Positions 25,097 through 33,256 of a DNA stretch of 33,997 bases are shown piece by piece; the stretch's first letter is position 1, and the number at the start of each line of letters is the position of its first letter. The stretch comes from Ferruginibacter sp. (GTDB lineage: Bacteria > Bacteroidota > Bacteroidia > Chitinophagales > Chitinophagaceae). The notes beneath the pieces are model-generated. The model searched no databases and was not told the origin of the DNA. It saw only the letters and a program-made list of their open reading frames with translations. A program made the position numbers and the translations under genes. The stretch lies in assembly GCA_019638525.1 (NCBI GenBank), contig JAHBTO010000012.1, forward strand, positions 1 to 33,997, in the 5' to 3' direction.

Positions 25097-26725
25097 ATGG
25101 ATGTAGCATTCAACAAAAATGAAGACGCCATGAAAATGGCCTGGAGCAATGTGAAGCGCCACCTTGAAAAGATATATGAAGGCGGTGGTAAAAAATCGGC
25201 CGATAAACAAAAGGAACGCAACAAACTAACAGCAAGGCAAAGGATTGAATATTTGATTGACAAAGAATCAACCTTTATAGAAATTGGCGCCTTTGCCGGT
25301 TTTGAAATGTATGCAGAAGAAGGTGGCTGCCCAGCAGGTGGTACAGTAAGCGGTATTGGTTATGTAAGCGGCCGGCAATGTGTAATTGTTGCCAACGACC
25401 AAACGGTAAAAGCCGGTGCCTGGTTTCCCATCACTGGCAAAAAGAATTTACGTATGCAGGAAATTGCAATGGAAAATAACTTACCCATCATTTACCTGGT
25501 TGACAGTGCCGGTGTTTTTCTTCCAAAGCAGGATGAAATTTTTCCTGATAAAGAACATTTCGGCCGCATATTTCGCAATAATGCAAAGATGAGTGCCATG
25601 GGCATTACACAAATAGCTGCGGTTATGGGCGCCTGTGTTGCAGGTGGCGCTTATTTACCTATTATGAGCGATGAAACATTAATGGTGCAAGGAAATGGCT
25701 CTATTTACCTGGCAGGCCCATACCTTGTTAAAGCTGCTATTGGTGAAGATGTTGACAGCGAAACACTTGGTGGCGCTGATACACATAACAGTATAAGCGG
25801 TATTGCCGATTATAAATTTGAGACTGAAGAAGCATGCCTTGACCAGGTGAAAAAAATAATGAATAAAATTGGCGAACAAAAAAAAGCCGGTTTTAACAGG
25901 GTTGAAAGCAAAGCACCCAAAAACAACAATGGAGAAATTTATGGAATCATGAGCGCCGGCAATACCAAGCCTTATGATATGATTGATATGATAAATTGTA
26001 TTTGTGATGAAGGCAGCTTTGACCAGTTTAAAGAAGATTATGGCAAAACAATTGTATGCGGCTATGGCCGTGTAGATGGCTGGGCAGTGGGTATTGTAGC
26101 CAACCAACGCCTGGTTGTAAAAAGTAAAAAAGGCGAAATGCAATTGGGCGGTGTGATATACAACGACAGCGCCGATAAGGCTGCAAGGTTCATCATGAAC
26201 TGTAATCAAAAAAAGATACCACTTGTTTTTTTGCAGGATGTTACAGGTTTTATGGTGGGTAGCCGCAGCGAGCACAACGGCATTATAAAAGATGGCGCAA
26301 AATTGGTAAATGCAGTTGCCAATTCTGTTGTTCCAAAAATTACCATCATTGTTGGTAATTCGTATGGCGCCGGTAACTATGCTATGTGTGGCAAAGCTTA
26401 CGACCCCCGTTTTATTTATGCATGGCCCACAGCAAAAATTGCAGTAATGGGTGGAGAACAGGCTGCTAAAACAATGTTGCAGATTGAAATTGCGGGCCTT
26501 AAAAGTAAAGGACAAACTATTACAGCTGAAGATGAAAAAAATCTTTTAAACAAACTGATAGACCGGTACGATTCGCAAACCACGCCGTTTTACGCTGCTG
26601 CCCGGCTTTGGGTTGATGAAATAATAGATCCGGGGCAAACACGTACATATATATCCGAAGGCATTGCAGCCGCCAATCACAATCCCGAAATGGCCGAATT
26701 TAAAACAGGTGTTTTTCAGGTATAG
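25097..26725 (+). CDS. Acyl-CoA carboxylase beta subunit (methylcrotonyl-CoA type)
   Basis: The 542-residue protein is a biotin-dependent carboxyltransferase with both crotonase-like halves. The N-terminal half (about 40-290) has LTARQRIEYLIDKESTF, EEGGCPAGGTVSG and GACVAGGAYLPIMSDE. The C-terminal half (about 300-535) has GFMVGSRSEHNGIIKDGAKLV, GNSYGAGNYAMCGKAYDPRF and MGGEQAAKTM. These forms are closest to the beta subunit of methylcrotonyl-CoA carboxylase (leucine breakdown), which adds a carboxyl to 3-methylcrotonyl-CoA; propionyl- or geranyl-CoA carboxylase is less likely. The biotin-carrying alpha subunit is not in the window. It appears to be a single-gene unit; a near-consensus box TACTGTTTG (25069-25077, one base too long) lies just upstream. 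Confidence 0.9.
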   Translation: MDVAFNKNEDAMKMAWSNVKRHLEKIYEGGGKKSADKQKERNKLTARQRIEYLIDKESTFIEIGAFAGFEMYAEEGGCPAGGTVSGIGYVSGRQCVIVANDQTVKAGAWFPITGKKNLRMQEIAMENNLPIIYLVDSAGVFLPKQDEIFPDKEHFGRIFRNNAKMSAMGITQIAAVMGACVAGGAYLPIMSDETLMVQGNGSIYLAGPYLVKAAIGEDVDSETLGGADTHNSISGIADYKFETEEACLDQVKKIMNKIGEQKKAGFNRVESKAPKNNNGEIYGIMSAGNTKPYDMIDMINCICDEGSFDQFKEDYGKTIVCGYGRVDGWAVGIVANQRLVVKSKKGEMQLGGVIYNDSADKAARFIMNCNQKKIPLVFLQDVTGFMVGSRSEHNGIIKDGAKLVNAVANSVVPKITIIVGNSYGAGNYAMCGKAYDPRFIYAWPTAKIAVMGGEQAAKTMLQIEIAGLKSKGQTITAEDEKNLLNKLIDRYDSQTTPFYAAARLWVDEIIDPGQTRTYISEGIAAANHNPEMAEFKTGVFQV

Positions 26726-26792
26726 TTTGTTTTAAATTTTTAATGCTAATCTACAATTAAGTTTGTAGCTTAATTAAATTAATTAAGAAGTT

Positions 26793-26866
26793 TATAAATA
26801 AAAAATACCTGCACAAAAGAAATTAGTTGTTGAATTAAATATTTCACTTACTCCTTTGTACAGGTA
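26793..26866 (-). terminator. Hairpin terminator after the GreA/Rnk-like gene
   Basis: TACCTGCACAAAAGA (26806-26820) pairs with 26852-26866 at 13 of 15 positions around a 31-base loop. Read on the minus strand the hairpin is followed by a T-rich run (26805-26794). It lies 50 bases past the stop codon of the gene at 26916, between two convergent genes. The long loop makes it less than ideal. Confidence 0.45.
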
Positions 26867-26915
26867 ACTCTTAAAACGGTTTTGGTTTTTCGGTTAATGA
26901 CAAATGCTGCCGTCA

Positions 26916-27311
26916 TCAGCCATTTATCACATCCAATATGGTATAAACTTTTTTTCCTGATGGCATGTTCCACTTCACTTTTTGGCCCTTGCGAAAACCA
27001 ATAAGCGCTGTGCCTATAGGCGCCATAATTGAAATCTTTTTCTCTTTTATATTTGCCTCTTCGGGTGTAACCAATGTTAATTCCATTACATCATCCTTAT
27101 CGGCTGTTTTAATTTTTACTTTCGAATTAAGCCTTACTACATCTGCCGGTGCATCTTTCGTATCTACTAAATGAGCGCTTTTAAGGTCATCCTGCAATGC
27201 TTCAGCAAAACGCCTGTCAACATTCCTGTTATGCCACCATCCTTTTAAATAAGAAAGTAGCAGGTTATGATCGTCTTTTGTAAGTATTAAACTATTGTTT
27301 ATTGTTTTCAT
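26916..27311 (-). CDS. GreA/GreB-family (Rnk-like) RNA polymerase-binding factor
   Basis: The 131-residue protein has a short N-terminal helical part (about 1-50) and the FKBP-like C-terminal domain of Gre factors (about 55-130), visible in VRLNSKVKIK, MELTLVTPEEAN and ISIMAPIGTALIGFRKGQKVKWNMPSG. The N-terminal part is too short for the full GreA coiled coil, so the protein resembles Rnk, which binds RNA polymerase without stimulating RNA cleavage. Five bases separate it from the upstream glutamate-synthase-like gene, so they are probably in one operon. Confidence 0.85.
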   Translation of the reverse strand: MKTINNSLILTKDDHNLLLSYLKGWWHNRNVDRRFAEALQDDLKSAHLVDTKDAPADVVRLNSKVKIKTADKDDVMELTLVTPEEANIKEKKISIMAPIGTALIGFRKGQKVKWNMPSGKKVYTILDVING

Positions 27312-27316
27312 AATTG

Positions 27317-28891
27317 TTAATTTAAAAGTGATTGAATGTGCTGCTTTTTTACCGGCAGCATGTTGTTATTAAAATAAATTTCTTCAAATGATTTTGTTGA
27401 TTGTTCATCAATTTTTTTAAAAAACTTTCGTGCCTGTACACTATGTATATCTCTAAAACCACATGCTTCCATCAATTCACGGGTAGCTTTAATGGTGTTG
27501 CTGTGAAAATTAAATACCCTTACAGATTTTTCTGCAGGATGCAGTCCTTTATACAGCGATGGGTTTTGTGTGGCCACGCCAACCGGGCATTTGCCGCTAT
27601 CGCATACAAGCGCCTGAATGCAACCAAGCGAAAACATCATACCTCTTGATGAATAGCAAGCCGATGCACCCATTGCAAGTATTTTTAAAATATCAAAGCC
27701 TGTAATAATTTTTCCCGAAGCAATTATTTTTACATGTTGCGACAAATTAAATTCATCCATTGTTTGCTTTACAAATGATAATGCATCATACAAAGGCATA
27801 CCCAGGTTATCTGTAAACTCAAGCGACGCTGCACCTGTACCGCCTTCTGCACCGTCAACAGTTATAAAATCGGGGTAACACCTTTTTGCCCTGATAGCTT
27901 TGCATATTTCAATAAATTCAGCTTTATCCCCAATACAAATTTTAAACCCAACAGGTTTACCACCAGATAACTCACGCAGCCAATTAATAAAGTTTACCAA
28001 TTCTTCCGGAGTGTTAAATGATGAATGGCCGGCAGGCGAATGTACCGTTATACCGGGCTTCACCTGCCTGATAGCTGCAATCTCAGGTGTATTTTTTTGT
28101 GCAGGTAATATGCCTCCATGACTTGGCTTAGCGCCCTGCGATAATTTCAATTCAATCATCTTAACCTGCGGCCGCATGGCATTTTTACTAAACAATTGCG
28201 GATTAAATTTTCCTTCTTCATCTCGGCAACCAAAATAACCGGTACCTATTTGCCATATAAGATCTCCACCTTGTAAATGATATTCACTTATGCCACCTTC
28301 GCCGGTATTATGTGCAAAGTTTCCCAACCTGGCTCCTTTATTAAGCGACTCGATAGCCGTTTTACTTAAGGCACCATAACTCATGGCACCAATATTTAAA
28401 ATACTTGCACTATAGGGTTGGCTGCATAAATGGTTACCAATCATTACTCTTAAATCGGTTTCTTTTATTTTTACCGGATACAATGAATGAGCCACCCACT
28501 CAAAACCACGTTCATAAGGATTGGCTTGCATACCAAATGCCACTGTTTGTTTTTCATTTTTAGCCCTTTGGTACACAATTGAACGCTGCCGCCTGTTAAA
28601 AGGTTTTCCATCTAAATCAGATTCAAAGAAATATTGCCTCAACTCCGGACGAATAGATTCAAGGAAATAACGCAAATGACCTATAACAGGATAATTGCGT
28701 ATGACAGCATGTTTTTTTTGCCACCTGTCGTATATAGCTAACATCAATAAAGGCAGTGTTACAATTAATGCCCAGTACATGTTTGCATTATTAATATACG
28801 CATGGTTTATAATTATTGCATTCAATAAAACAATAATTAGCACAATCATTCCGCTTATTGAAACCCCTCCGTTAAAACTCAACTTTTTCAT
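27317..28891 (-). CDS. Membrane-anchored FMN glutamate-synthase-like protein
   Basis: The 524-residue protein starts with two membrane segments (about 10-32 and 36-52), then carries the FMN-binding barrel of glutamate synthase large subunits: IGAMSYGALSKTAIESLN, NTGEGGISEYH, LSQGAKPSHGGILP, DFITVDGAEGGTGAA and GCIQALVCDSGKCPVGVATQ. That last stretch supplies Cys residues in the position of the 3Fe-4S site. It lacks the amidotransferase and glutamine-PRPP-like domains, so it is not a complete GOGAT. Such proteins are widespread and their reaction is not established. It lies between a small membrane protein gene (40-base gap) and the Rnk-like gene (5-base gap). Confidence 0.88.
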   Translation of the reverse strand: MKKLSFNGGVSISGMIVLIIVLLNAIIINHAYINNANMYWALIVTLPLLMLAIYDRWQKKHAVIRNYPVIGHLRYFLESIRPELRQYFFESDLDGKPFNRRQRSIVYQRAKNEKQTVAFGMQANPYERGFEWVAHSLYPVKIKETDLRVMIGNHLCSQPYSASILNIGAMSYGALSKTAIESLNKGARLGNFAHNTGEGGISEYHLQGGDLIWQIGTGYFGCRDEEGKFNPQLFSKNAMRPQVKMIELKLSQGAKPSHGGILPAQKNTPEIAAIRQVKPGITVHSPAGHSSFNTPEELVNFINWLRELSGGKPVGFKICIGDKAEFIEICKAIRAKRCYPDFITVDGAEGGTGAASLEFTDNLGMPLYDALSFVKQTMDEFNLSQHVKIIASGKIITGFDILKILAMGASACYSSRGMMFSLGCIQALVCDSGKCPVGVATQNPSLYKGLHPAEKSVRVFNFHSNTIKATRELMEACGFRDIHSVQARKFFKKIDEQSTKSFEEIYFNNNMLPVKKQHIQSLLN

Positions 28892-28931
28892 TTTATTTAT
28901 TTTTATTACGCTATGTTTCTTAGTTGCTTTT

Positions 28932-29432
28932 TTATTTTTTTAGAAATATGCTCACGCCAGTTTTCTGCCTTAGTTTGCAACTGAGGCAATTCAAAAATGT
29001 AATCGGTATCATTCTTATAAAAAACCAATTCAAAAGGTTTTCGTTTGTCTGTATATTAAATAATAGGCTTACCTGTTCTACAATTACTTCAGTAATTTTC
29101 TCTGTATTACCTTTTTCATAAACTGCTCGTGTATTTTTTTGCAAAGTGCATGCAATAACATCGTCAAGGAAAACGATTCGGTGCCGGTACCTGTTTTTAC
29201 CTGTAGTTTTTACTACCAGCATTTTACTATATAATTCGTCAATTCCAAACAACTGGTTGTGCATTATTTCGGTATCGGTAATTACCAGGTTATTTTTAAA
29301 GGCCAGTTCATTAAATTGTACCCTAAGCCCGGCAGCTTTTTTTTCCTGGTTATTTTTATGAATAACTATAAACAGCCATGTGATAAGTATAAGTACAGCA
29401 ATGATAATTGCAGCACTGATGATAGTTGACAT
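28932..29432 (-). CDS. Small single-pass membrane protein, unknown function
   Basis: The 166-residue protein has one N-terminal membrane segment (about 5-26, IISAAIIIAVLILITWLFIVI) followed by a basic turn (HKNNQEKKAAG), which suggests the rest is cytoplasmic. The soluble part reads like a small beta-rich domain with a PH-like feel (NNLVITDTEIMHNQLFGID, KMLVVKTTG, RHRIVFLDDVIACTLQK), but I do not recognise a family. It is upstream of, and probably co-transcribed with, the glutamate-synthase-like gene. Confidence 0.7.
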   Translation of the reverse strand: MSTIISAAIIIAVLILITWLFIVIHKNNQEKKAAGLRVQFNELAFKNNLVITDTEIMHNQLFGIDELYSKMLVVKTTGKNRYRHRIVFLDDVIACTLQKNTRAVYEKGNTEKITEVIVEQVSLLFNIQTNENLLNWFFIRMIPITFLNCLSCKLRQKTGVSIFLKK

Positions 29433-30024
29433 TTTAAAAAATTTTTAGTTTGTTTAAAATGCGTTTATGAATTGTACCGGTAAAATTTACACAAACGGCA
29501 TCGATACTAACTGCCGCTTTTTTCATTTTCTGAAAACAGCGCCAGTGAACGCATTTTTTAAATTAATGGAAATCTATAGAGCAAAGCAATCCCGGACCAG
29601 GTGTGTATTAGGCCAGGGCTAAGGTTTTAAAGTCTTTATAACTTGAAAAGTAAAAAACCTTGTTGCAAAAAGGAAGAAACTCCTTAAATGATGATATTAT
29701 AAATGCCAAAGGCCCGGGTATTGTGTACCCTGGTATATGCAATGGTATATTATATATATTTTTCGCAAACATTTGTGCAAAGTTAACAATTAATAACTAC
29801 ATGGCATAATTTACAGTAATAGTTTAACCAATGTTTTGGTTTTATTATGAAACCGCATATGTTATATATATTTTATTTGGTAAAGCATTATCAGTTTTCA
29901 TATTAATGTTGTAAAATTTTATTCAATTTAATATGGGGTATTAAGTTTGGATATTAACAGCGTTTATTGAATGAAACGCTGAGTACTTAAAATTTGGCAA
30001 GCCTTTAAACAAAAATCAAGTGTT
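29433..30024. other. 592-base intergenic region with weak hairpins
   Basis: No open reading frame, tRNA or recognised RNA is seen. AAGGTTTT (29621-29628) can pair with AAAACCTT (29654-29661), and AAGGA (29670-29674) with TCCTT (29681-29685). TAACTTTG is present on the minus strand (29785-29778), a possible -7 box for the membrane protein gene but about 345 bases upstream of it. The length leaves room for a small RNA that I cannot identify. Confidence 0.4.
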
Positions 30025-30858
30025 TTATTTTTCTGATTCATCTTCAATACCCCAGCCCCATTTTAAAAATTGTGGAAAAGCAATGGCCCAGGTAGGTACA
30101 TCGTGATGGCCGTCTTTAAGTTCTATAAATTTAATATCCCTGCCCTGTTCATATCCTTTTTCTTCAAGAATTTCAATAAAACTCAAAGTATCATCTATAG
30201 AATCTATTACACCATTGTTATTCCTGTCGGCCACTTCATCTAAAGTACCCACTTCAAAAAAGAATTTTAGCCAGGGATAAAAATTTTTGCTTTCTCTAAC
30301 CTGCTTATGCATTATGCGGTCGGTATCTTCATTAAAATCAGCATCGTGCTGGTCTTTATCCCGCCACCACAACGATCCGCTAAAAACTCCCACTTTACTA
30401 AATTCAAGTGGATGGTTCCAAACAATATCCAAGGCACACAAGCCACCCAGCGAAAAACCGGCAAAACATTTTTCTTTAAACGAATAAACAGATAAAGTTT
30501 TACGGATAAAAGGTATCAACTCATCAAAAATAAACTGGTTATACAGTTTTGCCTTTGCACCCCGGCCTTTATAATCCAGGTAGTTGGCTGTGCCATATTC
30601 ATTTTTTCTGTCGGTAGAGCAATGGATGCCTACACAAAAAAGATTATTGATACTATTGGTTTCATACAATTCTTCCAAAATGTTTTCAAACTGCATGGTA
30701 ACCAGGTCTTGCCCATCGTTTATCAATAAAAGACTAAGGTTATTGGGTGGTATATATGTTGGCGGAAAATAAAAGTCAACTTTTACTTCACGATCCAGAA
30801 AAATTGATTGTATTGTGTGGTTTTCTACTAAAATCCGGGCTGCCTTTATCAATGACAT
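30025..30858 (-). CDS. Esterase (PF00756-like) with EF-hand-type loop
   Basis: The 277-residue alpha/beta-hydrolase resembles the putative-esterase/enterochelin-esterase group: LLLINDGQDL (43-52), the nucleophile Ser136 in GFSLGG, SGSLWW (160-165), and a C-terminal catalytic His in DGHHDVPTWA (249-258). It has no signal peptide and is probably cytoplasmic. Residues 211-223 (DRNNNGVIDSIDD) form an EF-hand or dockerin-like calcium loop inserted in the region where the acid residue is expected, which is unusual. It is divergent from the ATP-grasp gene. Role unknown; it may release or process the product of the neighbouring ligases. Confidence 0.82.
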   Translation of the reverse strand: MSLIKAARILVENHTIQSIFLDREVKVDFYFPPTYIPPNNLSLLLINDGQDLVTMQFENILEELYETNSINNLFCVGIHCSTDRKNEYGTANYLDYKGRGAKAKLYNQFIFDELIPFIRKTLSVYSFKEKCFAGFSLGGLCALDIVWNHPLEFSKVGVFSGSLWWRDKDQHDADFNEDTDRIMHKQVRESKNFYPWLKFFFEVGTLDEVADRNNNGVIDSIDDTLSFIEILEEKGYEQGRDIKFIELKDGHHDVPTWAIAFPQFLKWGWGIEDESEK

Positions 30859-30953
30859 ATCGTCAAAAATAAGGAAATACCTTTAAAATGATTCTTATTA
30901 ATGCAATTAAACTTGCTATTATTTGCCCTTGAAGAAAATACTAAAAACTTAAT

Positions 30954-30984
30954 TTTTTTAATTGCCTGCTAAAAAATATATTTG
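30954..30984 (+). promoter_or_regulatory. Promoter of the ATP-grasp/GCS2 operon
   Basis: TATATTTG (30977-30984) matches TAnnTTTG exactly; TTTT (30954-30957) lies 19 bases upstream, one base off the TTTG -33 element. Transcription would begin near 30991, about 48 bases before the ATG at 31039. Confidence 0.5.
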
Positions 30985-31038
30985 ATTAGGTATAACAATA
31001 ACCGGAACCATATCTGCAAATAATCTAAAAAATAATTT

Positions 31039-31995
31039 ATGAAGAAAATTGGAGTTTTATTCGGAAAAGAAAGAAGTTTTCCTGAAGCCTTTATAGAAAG
31101 GGTAAACAGTAAAAAAGTAGATGGTATTATGGCTGAGGCCGTACGTATTGATAAAGTGATGCAGGGCGAACCTTCGGGCTATGCCGTTATCTTCGATCGC
31201 ATATCGCAGGATGTTGAGTTTTACCGTGCCTACTTAAAAAACGCAGCACTGTGTGGCACAACTGTTATTAATAATCCTTTTTGGTGGAGCGCCGATGAAA
31301 AATTCTTTAATAATTGCCTGGCAACCAAAATTGACGTGCCGGTACCTAAAACTGTGATATTGCCTTCAAGAGATTTGCCTAATGATACCAGCGAAGAATC
31401 TTTCAGCAACCTTGCCTACCCTTTAGACTGGGAAGGTATTTTTAATTACATTGGTTTTCCGGCATACATGAAACCTTTTTCGGGTGGCGGGTGGAAAAGT
31501 GTTTACCAGTTAAACAGTATGGAAGAATTTTTTGAAAAACATGCAGAAACTGGCCAATTAGTTATGATGCTGCAGGAAGAAATAAAATTTGAAGAATATT
31601 ACAGGTGTTATTGCATTGGTGGCAAATATGTTCGCATCATGCCCTATGAACCCCGCAATCCGCATCACCTGCGTTATGTATCCGATTTTAAACCATCGGC
31701 AGAAAGATATAAGTTGATGGAAGATATTGTTTTAAGGATTTGTAATTATTTAGGTTACGATTTTAATACTGTTGAACTGGCAGTAAGGGATGGCGTACCG
31801 TATGCCATTGATTTTTGTAACCCTGCACCCGATGCAGATGTAAACAGTGTTGGTCAGGAAAATTTTGACTGGGTAGTGGAAACAGCAGCTACCTATGCTA
31901 TTGAAAAAGCTTTAGAGCATAAAGACAATACCGATAATTTAACATGGGGCAACTACATTAAAAACAGTGCTGCCAAAAAGAAACTTTATAAATAA
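31039..31995 (+). CDS. ATP-grasp ligase of unknown substrate
   Basis: The 318-residue protein has the ATP-grasp layout: an N-terminal pre-ATP-grasp domain (MKKIGVLFGKERSFPEAFIERV), the ATP-binding Lys145 and glycine loop in YMKPFSGGGW (143-152), the adenine-side acids Glu180-Glu181 (LQEEIKFEEYYRCY), and a metal-binding end with Glu246, Asp258 and Asn261 (VELAVRDGVPYAIDFCNPAPD). Such enzymes join a carboxylate to an amine, thiol or other nucleophile through an acyl phosphate, as in RimK or glutathione synthetase. It ends 6 bases before the GCS2-type gene, so the two are translated together. I do not recognise a named family; it is not D-Ala-D-Ala ligase or a purine enzyme. Confidence 0.85.
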   Translation: MKKIGVLFGKERSFPEAFIERVNSKKVDGIMAEAVRIDKVMQGEPSGYAVIFDRISQDVEFYRAYLKNAALCGTTVINNPFWWSADEKFFNNCLATKIDVPVPKTVILPSRDLPNDTSEESFSNLAYPLDWEGIFNYIGFPAYMKPFSGGGWKSVYQLNSMEEFFEKHAETGQLVMMLQEEIKFEEYYRCYCIGGKYVRIMPYEPRNPHHLRYVSDFKPSAERYKLMEDIVLRICNYLGYDFNTVELAVRDGVPYAIDFCNPAPDADVNSVGQENFDWVVETAATYAIEKALEHKDNTDNLTWGNYIKNSAAKKKLYK

Positions 31996-32001
31996 CAGCA
32001 T

Positions 32002-33114
32002 ATGGCAAATCTATCTTACAAACATTTTACACTTGGTGTTGAAGAAGAGTATATGGTAATTGACCCCCAAACAAGGGAGCTTAAAAGCCATGACCAAAAA
32101 ATTGTACAGGAAGGCCAAAAAGTAATTAAAGATAAAGTAAAGGCCGAGATGCACCAGGCAGTGGTGGAAGTAGGTACAGATATTTGCCAGGATATTGATG
32201 AAGCTTTTATTGATGTTGGTACATTGCGTAAAACAATTAGTGGTATTGCCGATGAACTGGGGCTTTGGGTTGGTGCTGCCGGTACACATCCCTTTAGCCA
32301 TTGGGAAAGCCAGTTGATTACCGAACATGTACGGTACAACGAAATTGTAAACGAATTACAGGAAGCTGCACGCAGCAATCTTATTTTTGGATTGCATGTA
32401 CATGTGGGGATGGAAAACCGTGAAATGGCTATACATATTGCCAACTCGGCCCGTTATTTTTTACCACATATTTATGCATTAAGCACCAATTCGCCATTTT
32501 GGGAAGGACGCACTACTGGATATAAATCTTTTAGAACAAAAGTTTTTGATAAATTTCCCCGAACAGGCATACCCGATTTTTTTGACAGCATAGAAGCTTA
32601 TGATAACTATATTAAGCTTTTAGTAAAAACCAATTGCATTGACAATGCAAAAAAAATATGGTGGGACCTAAGGGTGCATCCTTTCTTTAACACTGTTGAA
32701 TTTAGGATTTGTGATGTGCCATTAACAGTACAGGAAACCATTACTATTGCTGCACTTTTCCAGGCTATATGTGCAAAGCTTTATAAACTACGCAGCCAAA
32801 ACTTAAATTTTATGATGTATTCACGTGCTTTATTAAATGAAAATAAGTGGCGTGCCAGCCGCTATGGCATTGATGGAAGCATGATAGATTTTGGAAAAGA
32901 AACTGAAGTAAATACCCGTGTTTTAATTTATGAACTTTTGGATTTTATTGATGATGTGGTGCCCGATTTAGGTAGCAGGCATGCCATAAACCATGCACAC
33001 AAAATACTGGAAGAAGGTACCGGGGCAGACCGACAGATTAAAATTTATGAAAAATCAAAAAGCCTGGTAGATGTAGTAGATTATATACATACTGAATTTT
33101 TAAATGGTTTGTAA
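32002..33114 (+). CDS. Carboxylate-amine ligase, GCS2/YbdK family
   Basis: The 370-residue protein belongs to the glutamate-cysteine ligase family 2 (YbdK-like): LGVEEEYMVIDPQTREL (11-27), VEVGTDICQD (55-64), GLHVHVGM (130-137) and TVEFRICDVP (231-240) supply the acid and His/Arg residues that bind metal, ATP and the glutamate-like substrate. E. coli YbdK shows weak glutamate-cysteine ligase activity, but the true substrate of most members is unknown. Paired with the ATP-grasp enzyme upstream, it suggests stepwise synthesis of a small amide or peptide, with the divergent esterase as a third partner. The stop codon touches the tRNA promoter at 33115. Confidence 0.92.
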   Translation: MANLSYKHFTLGVEEEYMVIDPQTRELKSHDQKIVQEGQKVIKDKVKAEMHQAVVEVGTDICQDIDEAFIDVGTLRKTISGIADELGLWVGAAGTHPFSHWESQLITEHVRYNEIVNELQEAARSNLIFGLHVHVGMENREMAIHIANSARYFLPHIYALSTNSPFWEGRTTGYKSFRTKVFDKFPRTGIPDFFDSIEAYDNYIKLLVKTNCIDNAKKIWWDLRVHPFFNTVEFRICDVPLTVQETITIAALFQAICAKLYKLRSQNLNFMMYSRALLNENKWRASRYGIDGSMIDFGKETEVNTRVLIYELLDFIDDVVPDLGSRHAINHAHKILEEGTGADRQIKIYEKSKSLVDVVDYIHTEFLNGL

Positions 33115-33145
33115 TTTGTACAGATAGTTAAAAATCCTATCTTTG
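33115..33145 (+). promoter_or_regulatory. Full-consensus promoter of the tRNA-Arg locus
   Basis: TTTG (33115-33118), 19 bases, then TATCTTTG (33138-33145) is a perfect match to the Bacteroidota primary-sigma consensus. It begins right after the stop codon of the GCS2 gene. A start near 33152 would transcribe both degenerate tRNA copies and the intact tRNA-Arg. Confidence 0.75.
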
Positions 33146-33162
33146 CCCTCCAAAAAAAATTT

Positions 33163-33231
33163 GGCCCCGTAGCTCAACTGAATAGAGCATCCCGACGATA
33201 CTGTCGGGAAGGTTTCAGGTTCGAATCCTTC
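33163..33231 (+). pseudogene. Degenerate tRNA-Arg copy 1 with hairpin in anticodon arm
   Basis: The 5' acceptor strand (GGCCCCG), the D arm (GCTC, AACTGAATA, GAGC) and a T arm (TCAGG, TTCGAAT, CCTTC with mismatches) are recognisable, in the same order as in the intact gene at 33338. The anticodon arm is replaced by TCCCGACGATACTGTCGGGA, a 7-base perfect stem with a 6-base loop (33190-33209), so there is no normal 7-base anticodon loop. The 3' acceptor strand is lost in a run of A. It cannot make a normal tRNA. Confidence 0.75.
33190..33209. repeat. Palindromic hairpin element TCCCGAC-N6-GTCGGGA
   Basis: TCCCGAC (33190-33196) and GTCGGGA (33203-33209) are perfect inverted repeats around GATACT. 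The element sits exactly where the anticodon arm should be in tRNA copy 1. No other copy is in the window. It has the look of a dispersed short palindrome (REP-like), which is inference. Confidence 0.65.
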
Positions 33232-33256
33232 TAAAAAAAATCGAACTAAAAAATTT

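Noticed and set aside
25679..26515. 278-codon open frame on the minus strand opposite the carboxylase gene
   Set aside because: Composition (Phe, His, Cys and Asn rich) is typical of an antisense shadow; the plus-strand protein has clear family motifs.
29469..29484. Further LacI operator-like TACCGGT sequence and similar GGTACC words in several genes
   Set aside because: They are single short matches without the palindromic, phased arrangement seen at 19487-19509, and most lie inside coding sequence.
29711..29731. GGGTA-TTGTG-TACCC hairpin as terminator
   Set aside because: The stem is only 5 bases and no T run follows on either strand.
30864..30871. TATTTTTG on the minus strand as promoter of the esterase gene
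   Set aside because: No -33 element at the right distance, and the start of transcription would fall on the start codon itself; left uncalled.
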